Positions 9,237 to 19,200 of a stretch of 64,000 nucleotides of DNA are shown piece by piece. Where the stretch lies: contig CACYHG010000001.1 in NCBI GenBank assembly GCA_902774175.1, forward strand, positions 1 to 64,000, written 5' to 3'. Positions within the stretch are counted from its first letter, which is position 1. The number at the start of each line of letters is the position of its first letter. The notes beneath the pieces are model-generated. The model did no database searches, was not told where the DNA came from, and saw only the letters and a program-made list of their open reading frames with translations. This stretch comes from an uncultured Bacteroidota bacterium (GTDB taxonomy: Bacteria > Bacteroidota > Bacteroidia > Bacteroidales > WCHB1-69). A program made the translations under genes and the position numbers.

Positions 9237-10006
9237 TTGTATCGTGGTTTGCGCTTCTCCAGGAAGGCGGTCATGCCCTCCTTCTGATCTTCAGCCAGGA
9301 AGCATTGTGCGAAGTACCTGTTTTCAAGCGCGATGGCATCGTCCATGGGCAGGTCCGCCGATTCCTGGATGCTCCTTTTTGCATACGAGACCGCCACGCG
9401 GCTGTTGGCCATGATGCGGCGAGCCCATTGCAGCGCCTCCTCCATCAGCTGTTCGGCAGGGACCACGGCATTCACCAGCCCCATGCGGTAGGCTTCACTG
9501 GCGTCGATCGTCTTCCCCGTATAGATAAGCTCCTTGGCAAAGGCGGGGCCGACAATTCGTGTAAGCCGCACCGTACCGGAGAAGCCTGGTATGATGCCAA
9601 GCCCCACCTCCGGCTGCCCGAAGCGGGAACGTTCGGAGGTGATGCGCAGGTCACAGGCAAGAGCCAGCTCGCAGCCGCCGCCGAGCGCATAGCCGTTCAT
9701 CACCGCAATCACAGGCACCGGCAGAAGCTCAATCTTTCTGAAGACAGAGGAGCCCAGACGGGCGAACTCCAACGCACCGGCCTCGTCCAGAGGCTGCATT
9801 TCGGAGATGTCCGCACCGGCCACAAAGGCCTTGCTGCCCGCACCGGTGACAAGCAGAACCCGCACTTCGGAGGGAACATGTTGCACAAAATCATCCAGTT
9901 CGCGCAGCATTCCCGAATTCAACGCATTCAGCGACTGCGGCGCGGAGAGGGTCAGCAGCCCTATCCCATCCTCCGGCATGGAGAATTCCAAATATTTGTA
10001 TTCCAT
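9233..10006 (-). CDS. crt: Enoyl-CoA hydratase (crotonase)
   Basis: The protein (257 residues from the ATG at 10004-10006) is a full-length crotonase. It has the oxyanion-hole segment SKAFVAGADISEM, the first acid in LGGGCELALACDLRI, and the second acid in FGQPEVGLGIIPG, so both catalytic Glu residues are present as expected of a hydratase. A GTG six codons upstream would overlap the atoA stop and is an alternative start. It follows atoA directly and should interconvert crotonyl-CoA and 3-hydroxybutyryl-CoA, joining Kal's product to hbd. Confidence 0.9.
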   Translation of the reverse strand: MEYKYLEFSMPEDGIGLLTLSAPQSLNALNSGMLRELDDFVQHVPSEVRVLLVTGAGSKAFVAGADISEMQPLDEAGALEFARLGSSVFRKIELLPVPVIAVMNGYALGGGCELALACDLRITSERSRFGQPEVGLGIIPGFSGTVRLTRIVGPAFAKELIYTGKTIDASEAYRMGLVNAVVPAEQLMEEALQWARRIMANSRVAVSYAKRSIQESADLPMDDAIALENRYFAQCFLAEDQKEGMTAFLEKRKPRYK

Positions 10007-10017
10007 TCCGCAGCAGT

Positions 10018-10674
10018 TTAGCACATCGGCTTCAGATCCGGAGATACAATCAGAGTGGCCTCGGTTGCAGCCTGCACATCCTCAACGGTGAACTCCGGAT
10101 TGATTTCCGTCAGCACAATGCCTTCAGGACGGATTTCCATCACGCCCATTTCGGTGATAATCATGTTTACCTGACCTGCAGCCGTCAGAGGCAGCGTGCA
10201 TTCCTTCAAAATTTTCGGGTTGCCCTTCTGGGTGTGTTCCATGGCAAGTATCACCTTGCGTGCGCCCACCACCAGATCCATGGCACCACCCATGCCGGGA
10301 GCCATTTTTCCGGGGATGATCCAGTTGGCAAGGTTGCCCTTCTCGTCCACCTGCAACGCACCAAGCACCGACACGTTCACATGACCGCCGCGGATGATGG
10401 CGAACGATGTTGCGGAATCAAAGGTGCATGCGCCCGGATTCAGCGTTATGTAGCCGCCTCCGGCGTTGATCAGGTTCTTGTCCTCCTGGCCTTCGGCCGG
10501 AGCGACACCCATGCCCATCGCACCGTTTTCAGTCTGCAGCGTCACAGTGACACCTTCGGGCAGATAGTTCGGAATCAGGGTAGGCAGACCGATTCCCAAA
10601 TTTACGACATCCCCATCGTGAAGCTCCTTGGCGGCACGCCGGGCAATAACCTCTCTTATCTGATTTTTATCCAT
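10018..10674 (-). CDS. atoA: Butyryl-CoA:acetoacetate CoA transferase, beta subunit
   Basis: The 218-residue protein is a class I CoA-transferase B subunit. The catalytic Glu sits in TENGAMGMG (Glu 49), and the GIGLPTLIPNYLP and INAGGGYITLNPGA segments are typical. In lysine fermenters this enzyme moves CoA from butyryl-CoA to acetoacetate, giving the acetoacetyl-CoA made ready by Kce. It lies downstream of kamE with a palindromic repeat between them. Its partner alpha subunit, normally adjacent, is found only at 57.9 kb in this window. Confidence 0.92.
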   Translation of the reverse strand: MDKNQIREVIARRAAKELHDGDVVNLGIGLPTLIPNYLPEGVTVTLQTENGAMGMGVAPAEGQEDKNLINAGGGYITLNPGACTFDSATSFAIIRGGHVNVSVLGALQVDEKGNLANWIIPGKMAPGMGGAMDLVVGARKVILAMEHTQKGNPKILKECTLPLTAAGQVNMIITEMGVMEIRPEGIVLTEINPEFTVEDVQAATEATLIVSPDLKPMC

Positions 10675-10730
10675 AGAAAAAAATGTTTTTTTTAATTATT
10701 AATCAAAATTATACGTTATCATGTTTTTGG

Positions 10731-10758
10731 GTAGAGACGTAGCGTGCTACGTCTCTAC
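10731..10758. repeat. 28-bp palindromic repeat (GTAGAGACG family)
   Basis: Palindrome with 13-bp arms (GTAGAGACGTAGC) and a 2-base mismatched centre, just beyond the kamE stop (3 bp away) and before the atoA start. The hairpin could cap the 3' end of the kamDE message, but it lacks a following T-run. Confidence 0.87.
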
Positions 10759-10761
10759 AAA

Positions 10762-11550
10762 TTATTTCATACCACGTTTGACCATTTCCTGCACAATGAA
10801 GGAGATGACATCGTCGGCGAAGGTGTTCATACCGAAACCGGCATCGTATCCCAGCTCCTTGGCCAGTTCGTGCGTGATGCGGGCGCCGCCGCAGACCAGT
10901 ATCATCCGGTCGCGCAGCCCCTCGGCCTCCATCAGCTCAACAAGGTTCACCAGATTATGGATGTGAACATCCTTCTGCGTCACAGTCTGTGAGACAATCA
11001 GAGCATCGGCGTGCAGCTCCAGCCCCTTGGCGATGAACTCCTCATTAGGCACCTGCGAGCCGAGATTGTATGCCTCCACCATCTCGTAACGCTCCAGACC
11101 GTAATGTCCGGCATATCCCTTCATGTTCATGATGGCGTCGATACCGACCGTATGGGCGTCGGTGCCTGTGCTTGCGCCAACCACTACAATCTTCCTTCCG
11201 AAATGCTCCTTTATATAGGCGTCGGTCTCGTACATGTCCATGGTGGAAGATTCAACCTTAGGCACATATATGCCCTGGTAGTCCACCGTTTGCGAACAGC
11301 TTCCGTAGCAGTTGAAGAAGGTGAAGCCGGGGGTCAGCTCCTTGTAGAAGACCACCTGCGGATTCTCCATCCCCATTTTCCGTATCAGCTGCTTGGCCGC
11401 CTCCACCGCCTCAGCGCCGCAAGGAACCGGCAGCGTGAAGCTCAACTGCACCTTGCCGTCGTTCATCGTGTCGCCGTAAGGCTTTACCTTTGTCAAATCC
11501 AAGGTTTTGTCAAAATCCTTGGCCTCCATCGAATACAAACCTTCGCTCAT
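10762..11550 (-). CDS. kamE: Lysine 5,6-aminomutase beta subunit
   Basis: The 262-residue protein carries the cobalamin-binding DAHTVG motif (His 133 as the lower axial ligand) and Lys 144 in MNMKGYAGHYG; both numbers match the His 133 and PLP-binding Lys 144 known for the clostridial beta subunit. GSCSQTVDYQGIYVP and the C-terminal VCGGARITHELAKELGYDAGFG complete the Rossmann cobalamin domain. Its ATG shares one base with the kamD stop (TAATG), so the two subunits are translationally coupled. With KamD it moves the epsilon amino group of D-lysine or beta-lysine, using adenosylcobalamin and PLP. Confidence 0.95.
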   Translation of the reverse strand: MSEGLYSMEAKDFDKTLDLTKVKPYGDTMNDGKVQLSFTLPVPCGAEAVEAAKQLIRKMGMENPQVVFYKELTPGFTFFNCYGSCSQTVDYQGIYVPKVESSTMDMYETDAYIKEHFGRKIVVVGASTGTDAHTVGIDAIMNMKGYAGHYGLERYEMVEAYNLGSQVPNEEFIAKGLELHADALIVSQTVTQKDVHIHNLVNLVELMEAEGLRDRMILVCGGARITHELAKELGYDAGFGMNTFADDVISFIVQEMVKRGMK

Positions 11551-13103
11551 TATCTTTGCCCTTTCATTAAGTCAACAAACGGATTCATGTAGTGTGCACC
11601 CTTCAGGCTGACGCCCTCCAAGCCCTTGCCGCCGTTTTTCGGACGCTTCACATCCCCGAAAATGCCCTTCTCCAAGGAGGAGAAAAGCCCTTCGCGGTTC
11701 ATCTGCTCCAACAGCCCGATGGTTTTGTCAAGCACCTCCTTGGCGCGTGCCCGGCAGATTCCGCCCTCCACAAACTGCATCTCCTCCCCGATGCTGCGCA
11801 TGTTGTTGAAGATGTATTTCGCATTTTCGATGGAGAGGTAGCGGTCGCTCATGAACGGGGTGTGGATGGCCTCTGTCGGCATGCCGAGCAGCTGGATGCC
11901 CTGATGGGTCCAGATGCCTATCATGTTGAAGAGCGCATCCTGGATGTGCCCGCGGAAGATGTTTCCGGTCATGAATTTGGTGGGCGGCATGTATTTCAAC
12001 GTCGCCTTGGGGAAGATTTCGCGCGTCATCTGCGCCTGCGCCAGCTCATAGAGGAAGCCGTTTTCCAGCATGGGATCCATCTCAAAGGCATGTCCGAGCC
12101 CCATCTGCTCCTCCTTAAGACCGGCCAGCAACGCCAGCTGCTCATTTATAAGGTCGGAAGCCAGCACGGTGTGCGCCGCCTCCACGGCATCGGCGGTGGT
12201 CAGGTAGTTGTCCTCGCCCGTATTGATGATCACGCCTGCAAAACCGTTGATGATACGCGACATGTACTGGTCAATCAGCGTGCGCTGCATGTTGATGTCA
12301 CGGAACAGGATGCCGTAGAGAGCATCGTTGAGCATAACGTCCAGACCCTCGAATGCCCCCATGACGGCGATTTCCGGCATGCAGAGGCCGGAGCAATAGT
12401 TGCAGAGCCTGATGTAGCGGCCCAACTCCTCGCCCACTTTGTCCAACGCGGTGCGCATGATGCGGAAATTCTCCTGCGTGGCGAAAGTGCCGCCGAAGCC
12501 CTCGGTGGTCGCTCCGTATGGCACGTAGTCCAGCAGGCTCTGGCCGGTGGTGCGGATCACCGCAATCACATCGGCACCCTGACGCGCCCCCGCCTCCGCC
12601 TGCACCACATCCTCATAGATGTTGCCGGTGGCGACAATTATATATAGGTAGGGCTTCGGCCCCTCCCCGATTGTTTCAAGGTAATGCTCGCGACGCGCAC
12701 GGCGCGCACGAATCCGCCCCATGCTCGCGTCGATGACAGGCTGCAGCGTTTCGGCAATCCGCTTCGGGTCAGAGGTGACCACCTGTGTGAAGTCATACTG
12801 GCCGGCAGCAACCTTTTCGGCAATCTGCTGCGGCTGCAGTCCGGTCTGCATCATGGCATTTGCCATGAAAAAAAGCACGCCTTCGCCCAAAACACCTTTC
12901 TGTTTAACCGCATCCACCACGACATTGGGCAGAGGTACCTGGTTGGCGTCCACACCATCCACACCCATCAGCCGACAGAGTGTACGTTCCACTGCCACAG
13001 TGGTATACTGATTGACAAAAGTCTGCACCTGATCGGCAATCCGGCGTGCCAGATTCCTTGCACAGGCCACTTTTTCAAAATCCAGTCCTAACTTGCTCTC
13101 CAT
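11550..13103 (-). CDS. kamD: Lysine 5,6-aminomutase alpha subunit
   Basis: At 517 residues it has the usual length of the KamD TIM-barrel subunit. The opening MESKLGLDFEKVACARNLA, the YLYIIVATGNIYEDVVQAEAGARQGADVIAVIR stretch (split here only in description), and the FAGVIINTGEDNYLTTADA segment are characteristic. It is first in the kamDE operon and has a promoter-like box 15 bp upstream of its ATG and a terminator of the preceding gene just above that. It binds substrate and adenosylcobalamin together with KamE. Confidence 0.94.
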   Translation of the reverse strand: MESKLGLDFEKVACARNLARRIADQVQTFVNQYTTVAVERTLCRLMGVDGVDANQVPLPNVVVDAVKQKGVLGEGVLFFMANAMMQTGLQPQQIAEKVAAGQYDFTQVVTSDPKRIAETLQPVIDASMGRIRARRARREHYLETIGEGPKPYLYIIVATGNIYEDVVQAEAGARQGADVIAVIRTTGQSLLDYVPYGATTEGFGGTFATQENFRIMRTALDKVGEELGRYIRLCNYCSGLCMPEIAVMGAFEGLDVMLNDALYGILFRDINMQRTLIDQYMSRIINGFAGVIINTGEDNYLTTADAVEAAHTVLASDLINEQLALLAGLKEEQMGLGHAFEMDPMLENGFLYELAQAQMTREIFPKATLKYMPPTKFMTGNIFRGHIQDALFNMIGIWTHQGIQLLGMPTEAIHTPFMSDRYLSIENAKYIFNNMRSIGEEMQFVEGGICRARAKEVLDKTIGLLEQMNREGLFSSLEKGIFGDVKRPKNGGKGLEGVSLKGAHYMNPFVDLMKGQR

Positions 13104-13117
13104 ATCGAAAAATTTTG

Positions 13118-13125
13118 CAAATGTA
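13118..13125 (-). promoter_or_regulatory. -7 promoter box for kamDE
   Basis: Minus-strand TACATTTG followed by CAAAA matches the Bacteroides -7 consensus TAnnTTTG exactly, 15 bp upstream of the kamD ATG. It starts right after the T-run of the terminator at 13126-13159. No clear -33 element was found. Confidence 0.55.
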
Positions 13126-13159
13126 CAAAAAAAACAGGGACGTATGACACATCCCTGTT
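13126..13159 (-). terminator. Rho-independent terminator after giant T9SS gene
   Basis: Read on the minus strand: an 8-bp stem (AACAGGGA pairing with TCCCTGTT) around an 11-base loop, followed at once by a run of about eight T. It lies 82 bp past the stop of the giant gene and just before the kamD promoter box. Confidence 0.72.
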
Positions 13160-13172
13160 ATTTTTATTAATT

Positions 13173-13237
13173 CGTATGGACGATATGTAGAGACGCGGCG
13201 CGCCACGTCTCTACACATTGCGTATAACGTCCGTACG
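13173..13237. repeat. 65-bp imperfect palindrome around a GTAGAGACG core
   Basis: The central 28 bp (13187-13214) are the GTAGAGACG-family palindrome. Outer arms CGTATGGACG (13173-13182) and CGTCCGTACG (13228-13237) pair as well, with one mismatch, so the element is a nested hairpin of about 65 bp. This is the best view in the window of the full extent of the repeat. Confidence 0.8.
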
Positions 13238-13241
13238 TGGT

Positions 13242-16200
13242 TTACCGCGTCACGTTCATCTTTTTGACGACGCGTTCGCCGCGGTATTCGACGCTGTAAT
13301 AATAGACACCGGCCGCAAGGTCGGAGAGGTTCACGCGGATGTCGCCGCTGCCGGCCTCAGCCGCAATCTCCTCACGGTACAGCACCTGTCCGTTCATGCC
13401 CATGATGCGCAGCGTAAGAACGCCAGCCTCAGGAATGCTGTAAGGTATCCGCGTCATGTCGGCGGCAGGGTTCGGAATGTTCTGTCCGACCGTCCAGCGG
13501 TCAGCGTCGACCTCCTCCACTCCTACTCCGCCCTGCACGCAGGCTTCGACCTTAGCAGTGTCGTTGCCCAAATCAATGTCGCCATCAGCGGCACCCAGAC
13601 AGACTGTCACATTGTAAGCGGCCTGCGCACCCTTCACGCTCAAGCGAGGCACACGGTACTGCTGTTTGAAGGTGTAGTTGCGGTTCTCGCCCACAAAGAG
13701 CGGGGCCACCTTTTCCGTCAGCGTGGCAAATGCGACACCTGCGCTGTCAATCACCGCGGTCAGCACCAGGCTGTCCGCACCGTCCACATTGCCGTTGTTG
13801 TACAGGCGCACCTCAACCTTAGCCATCTCGCCGCCCATCGCGCAAGGAGTGGCCGCAGGCGTGATGATGGAGAGGATTCCGTTGTCGACGATATTCACGT
13901 TGCCGATAATCCGCACCGAATCGTTGCTGCTGTTGGCATCGCACGGCAGCACCGCATAGACGTCAATCAGATAGTATGGCTGATCGGCTGTGGTCGGCGG
14001 AACCGTCACCGCCTGCTGGAAGCGGTAGTGCATTGTGGCACCGACCGGCAGTGTCGCAGTGACCCTTTCGGTCAGGGTGTCCGAACCGTTGACCACCGCA
14101 CGCACCTCAAACGGGCTCACGATTTCAAGGTTACCGACATTCTTCATGGTGAATCCCACATGCAGCGTGTCGCCCGGCTCCTTGAAGCCGATGACATCAA
14201 ACTTTGTAACCGCAAGATCTGGGTTCAGGTTCAGGCTGAAGCGCACCGTATCGTTGGCGGTGTTGCTGTCGACGGAGGTGACATAGACCTTCACCTCGAA
14301 CTGTCCGGCTGCGGAATAGTCGATAGGTCCGAGCTGGAGCGTGTCGATCTCATAGTCCTCCAAACGTCCGGTCAGGGCTTTCTTATATACAAAGTTCGAC
14401 GCGCCGCTCATCTCCACCGTGATGGAGTCGCCCGCCTCAAACGGGACCTCCTGCGAGGTCAGGTTCTCCAGATAGGCCGTCAGGGTGTGGCCGGTAAGGT
14501 TACAGGCGTAGAAGTCGCTGTCAGCCGGCGCATCCACCGTCAGCTGCATATCCTGCATGGCCACGATCTTGACCTGGTCTATTGTCTGGTCGCCGCCGCC
14601 GTAGCTGTAGCCGGTGAAGGCAAGCACGATGCAGGTTCCCGTATTGTACTTTGACAGGTCGATGTGGTGGCGCACCCATGTGGGCTTGCTGTACTGCGCA
14701 TCGTAACGGTAGGTGGTGTAGATTGTCCTGAAGGTGGCGCCGCCATCCTGCGAAATGCGGACATCCATCTGGTCGCGCATGTTCGGGTTGGCGTTGTCAT
14801 GCGCATACCAGAAGTAGAGCTGCGGGCGGTAGCTGCCCTGCAGACGCACCGAGGAGAAGAGAGCACTGCTGATGGAGCCGCGTCCCTCCGAGGAGCGGAA
14901 CAGCAGGCTGCCCGTACCGAAAGCCGGATTAATGACAGGGTTGCTGCCGGTCACCTCCCAGCTGATGTCGCCATAGGCCTGGTTCATCTTCACACCATGG
15001 AATGCGCTGGAGAAATTGTTCTCATAAGGCAGGATGGTCTTGTTGACCTGATAGTCGAGACGGAGAGTGTCATTATAGGCCTGCTCGTTCTTCGTGCATT
15101 CCAGCCATGAGGTCAGCTTGTAAAGGCCGAGGTAGGTTATGTCAAGATTCGGAATGACCTCGAAGGTATCGCGTCCCATCACTCCAAGCTTGCCCTTGCT
15201 GACCGTGATGTTGGTCACAATGTTCACCGAATCGCTCTCGCACTTCAGGTAGAGCTTCATCGGACTTACGGCAAAGTCAATCTCGTTTGTGCCCTGGTTA
15301 TATATGCAGACTTTGACCGGCGTGGCGTTCGGCACGCACGGGATCTCCTCAAGCACCGGCTCCACAAAGGCGTCAACCGCAAGGTCATTGCCCTCATACA
15401 GCGGGGTGCCGTAGGCGCCCATCACGGTAAGTTTGGTGCGGGCCGCCCCGTTGATGTCCTGCGGCACAAGCGTGTTGCGCTGGCATTTCAACGGTTCGGT
15501 GAACTGACGGATGGTCAGATCCACGGTCGGGTCCGCAAAGTGCGGGTCATTGGAAACGGAATTCTTGTCGATGCCGTAATCCCTCCTCCACTGCGAGAGT
15601 GCTAAAACATTCTTTCCGCAGAAGAAGACATTGGTGTCGGAAGGATTGTAATAGTCATTGTAGTCAGCACTTGCCGAAAGTGTGGTCATCAGATCCGCCT
15701 CATAGGTATAAATGGCATAGTTCTCCTTGCCGTTCGCACAGACAATAATGTTATTGTCCATTGAGAACTGGTAGCCCTTGTCGAACTTCTCCATGAGTAT
15801 GCCGTAGTTGCTTCCGCTGTTTCCGGCATAAATGGAGTTATGCATCAGGCGCACATTGGCCATTGAAAGCAGCATGCCGTAAGCTGAGCTGCCGTCCGCA
15901 CAAAGGATTTCATTGTTGGCAACAAACACAGGATCCACCTTCTTGCCAAAATCCTCGGAGTTCACAAAGTTTTGGAACATTATGCCGTATGAACCGGACG
16001 TGGTGTGCATCCGGATCTTGTTCCCGATGACGGAATCCACCAGATTGTATTCGGCAAAAAGCGCACCGGTGAAATCACGTGTCCCCTCCCTTGTGGAAAT
16101 CTGATTGTGGGAGAAGCTGGCGATATGGTTGAACTCATGTGCCTCAAATGCGCAGCTGCCGTTATTGATGAAGATGTTGCTGTCGACAATCACCGTGGAA

Positions 16201-19200
16201 CGGTCCTTGGCGCCAGCCATGCAGTTCTCGACGTTGCCGCCCGATGCGATCAGCACGACTCCAACGGCACCGCCACGGATTTCATTGGCCACCAGCCGGA
16301 CATCGATCATGTAGTCGGTTTTGGCGTCCTTGTTCTCATAGCTTACCACCTCGCCTTTGGAGACATTCTCGGAGGCGCAGAGCGCACAATGGTTGAAGGT
16401 CACGTTATTGATTTTTCCGAGGAACCGCACACCTCTCTCACCCGCAGTGGTGGAACCGATGGTGAGATGCTTGAATATCATGTTGCCGGTTTTGTTCAAG
16501 GTCATGCCGACAGTCTCATCGCCACCGATCACAACCATCGATTTGTCCTTGGCCACGGAGACAAAGGTGACAGTGTTTTTCGCGCTGCTCCCCTTTATCT
16601 CACCCTCAATCGTAGCACCGGCATAGAGTCCGGATTCGATTTCAAATGTGACCGGACCGGAAATGCCGCAATAGTTCAACGCCTGTATTGCGATGTTCAG
16701 ATCCCTGTACTTGGCCGATGCGGACTTGCCGACCCTGTAGGTTCCGGCAAGCGCGGAATCGCAGCCCATAATCTGTATGGAGACAGTATCGTTGTCATGG
16801 TTGCCGTCAGTGCCGCCATTCGGTTTTTCAACCCACGCGACAAGCGTGTTGGTGCCGCCCACAGGCATGAACGAACCGATGGTGATGGGCTTGGACTGCT
16901 CGCCGTAGGCCAATGAGCCGTAATATTTGTATGCCGGCATTAGAGTGCCGGTAGCGCTCCAGTGGATCTCCACCGAATCAAGCTTGTCGGTGCCCATGTT
17001 GGTGATGGTCACCTCCACATTGGCCGACTTGCCGACAGAGACATACTGCGAAGGGGCCACAATGGCATCCATCTTCACATCATATTTGTTGGGCTTATAG
17101 TCATGGTAGCATCCGATGTTGGTGAAGCCTGTCAGCGGACGCAGCATGTTGTCCAAATCCCTCCTGGCCATCAGCGTGTCGGTCACCACAAGCATACGCT
17201 TGCCGTCGGTATGGAGTGAATTGGGATACTGCACAAAGAGCGGCTCCTCGGCTACGGAATGCGCATCCTTAAGTGTAAGCAGAGCAATGTCGCTCACACT
17301 GATTGCGGCCGTACCGCCGATCATCGCCAGATTCTGTCCGTTGGTGTAGTAGTTGTTGTAGTCAAACTCGCGGTATGGTGCGGCAGCGAACTTTGCAATG
17401 TCAAAATAGAGCAGGTTTGAATTGGAGGTGCCGCTTGTATAGAGGTTGTTGTACATAACCTTGGCCGGTTTGGAGGGCGTGTAGCTGTCGGCCGAGCCGG
17501 AAGTGGTGCTGATATGGTACATCGCATGGCTTGCGCCCTTGCCGAACACAGCGAATGTGTTATGGACAAAATTGACCCAGCCTCCGACAGCGCCCGCGCC
17601 GCCGCTCACGTCATAGCGCATGCCTATGTTCATGGAGCTGCCGGTGCTGTTGATGAAGAACTCGTTGTTCACCACCCAGCAGGCACCGTTGCGGACCGAC
17701 ACGCCGACAAACATGCCGATGGCCTGGCCGCCCGCCGTCTCAAGGCGGATGCGGTTACTTCCCACAGTGTCGAACTTGGAGGAGCTGCCCCAGTTGATGG
17801 CAGTGTAGTTGGCCGTAGTGTTTTTGCGGCAGCGGATTTCGTTATGGGTGATAAGGTGCATGTAGCTGCCGCCCGAATTGGAGATTCCGTAACGGTAGGC
17901 GTTGGTCATCAGGTTGCTGTCAAGCACCAGACCGGCACCGTTGCCGTTGGCAGCAGAGTTGAAGTTGGTGTAGCCACCGTCCATGTGGTTCCCGATAAAG
18001 TGGACCCCGTCGTTGGTGGTCCCGCTCGCAACCGAAACCGCATAGGCGCCGCTTGTGGAGGTGGTGTCGGCGCAGATGACGCAGTGCTTGAAATAAAGAT
18101 CCTTGTTCACGCCTGCAAGTTCCACACCGACCTGCGATACCACAGGATTGCCTATGGTCAGGTTTTCAAAGATGACATACGAAACCGTGTTCAGGGAGAC
18201 CGCCTTGGGATCGGCGGCACCGATAACCACATCGGAGGCCTTGCCGCTCTGCGAGGTGAAGGTCACCATGTTGGTCTCACTCGAACCTGGGAAAAGGTTG
18301 GTCTGTTCAATTGCAGGATAGTTGCCGGAAGCAATCGCCATGGTCACAGGGCCTGCAATGCCGCAGTTGCGCAGTGCATGAAGGGCGTCGTTCAGCGAAT
18401 TGAAATGCGCACCCGACCCGCCAACAAGGTATTTGCCCTTCAGCGGTGCGTAGGTGCAGCCGTACATGTCGGCACGCAGGGTGTCGTCCTCCGGAATCTG
18501 GTCGGCCACGCCGTTGGGCATGGAGGAGACAACCTCAAGCCGGTTGACACCCGCCACCCATACGAAGCTGCCAAGCGAAATCTTCTCCTTGGCCTTCGGG
18601 GCGATGCTGCCCTTCCACTGCACGGCAGGCTTGGCCACGCCGTTGACGCTCCAGTTCAGCGTCAGGCTGCGTATGACGGAATCGCCGCGGTTCTCAACCT
18701 CCACCGTGACATTTTCGCTGCTTCCGGTCACACCGGAGGTGGCGGCAGGGCTGGCAAACGCGAGCAGGGAGGCGTTGTTGGCCAGCAGCACGCCGTCGTA
18801 TGCGCCCATGCAGGTCGTCTTCTTACGCGCAACTCCCTGGATATCCGCCTTCACCAAGGCAGGGCAGGTAAACTGCGGACGGGCTATGATCTGCAGATTG
18901 TTTTTCAGATTGACATATTCGGGAATACCCCATACGGCATTGGAATCCATCGCCTGAATATCGGCGAAATTGGTGAGCGCCTTGGCGATATATCCCACCT
19001 GCTTTCCGGCGGAGGTGCTGTAGAAGGCGTTGTGGTCAAGCTGGTAGCGCTTGTCCTTCACGTTCAGGTAGAGCGGGTAGACATTTGTGGAGCCGCCACC
19101 CTGCATTATGACCAGGTTGTTTTTGATATTCACCACCCGTGTGGCATCCTTGTAGTAGGCATACAGTCCGTAGGCATTACGGCTGGATGTCGGGCTGTCC

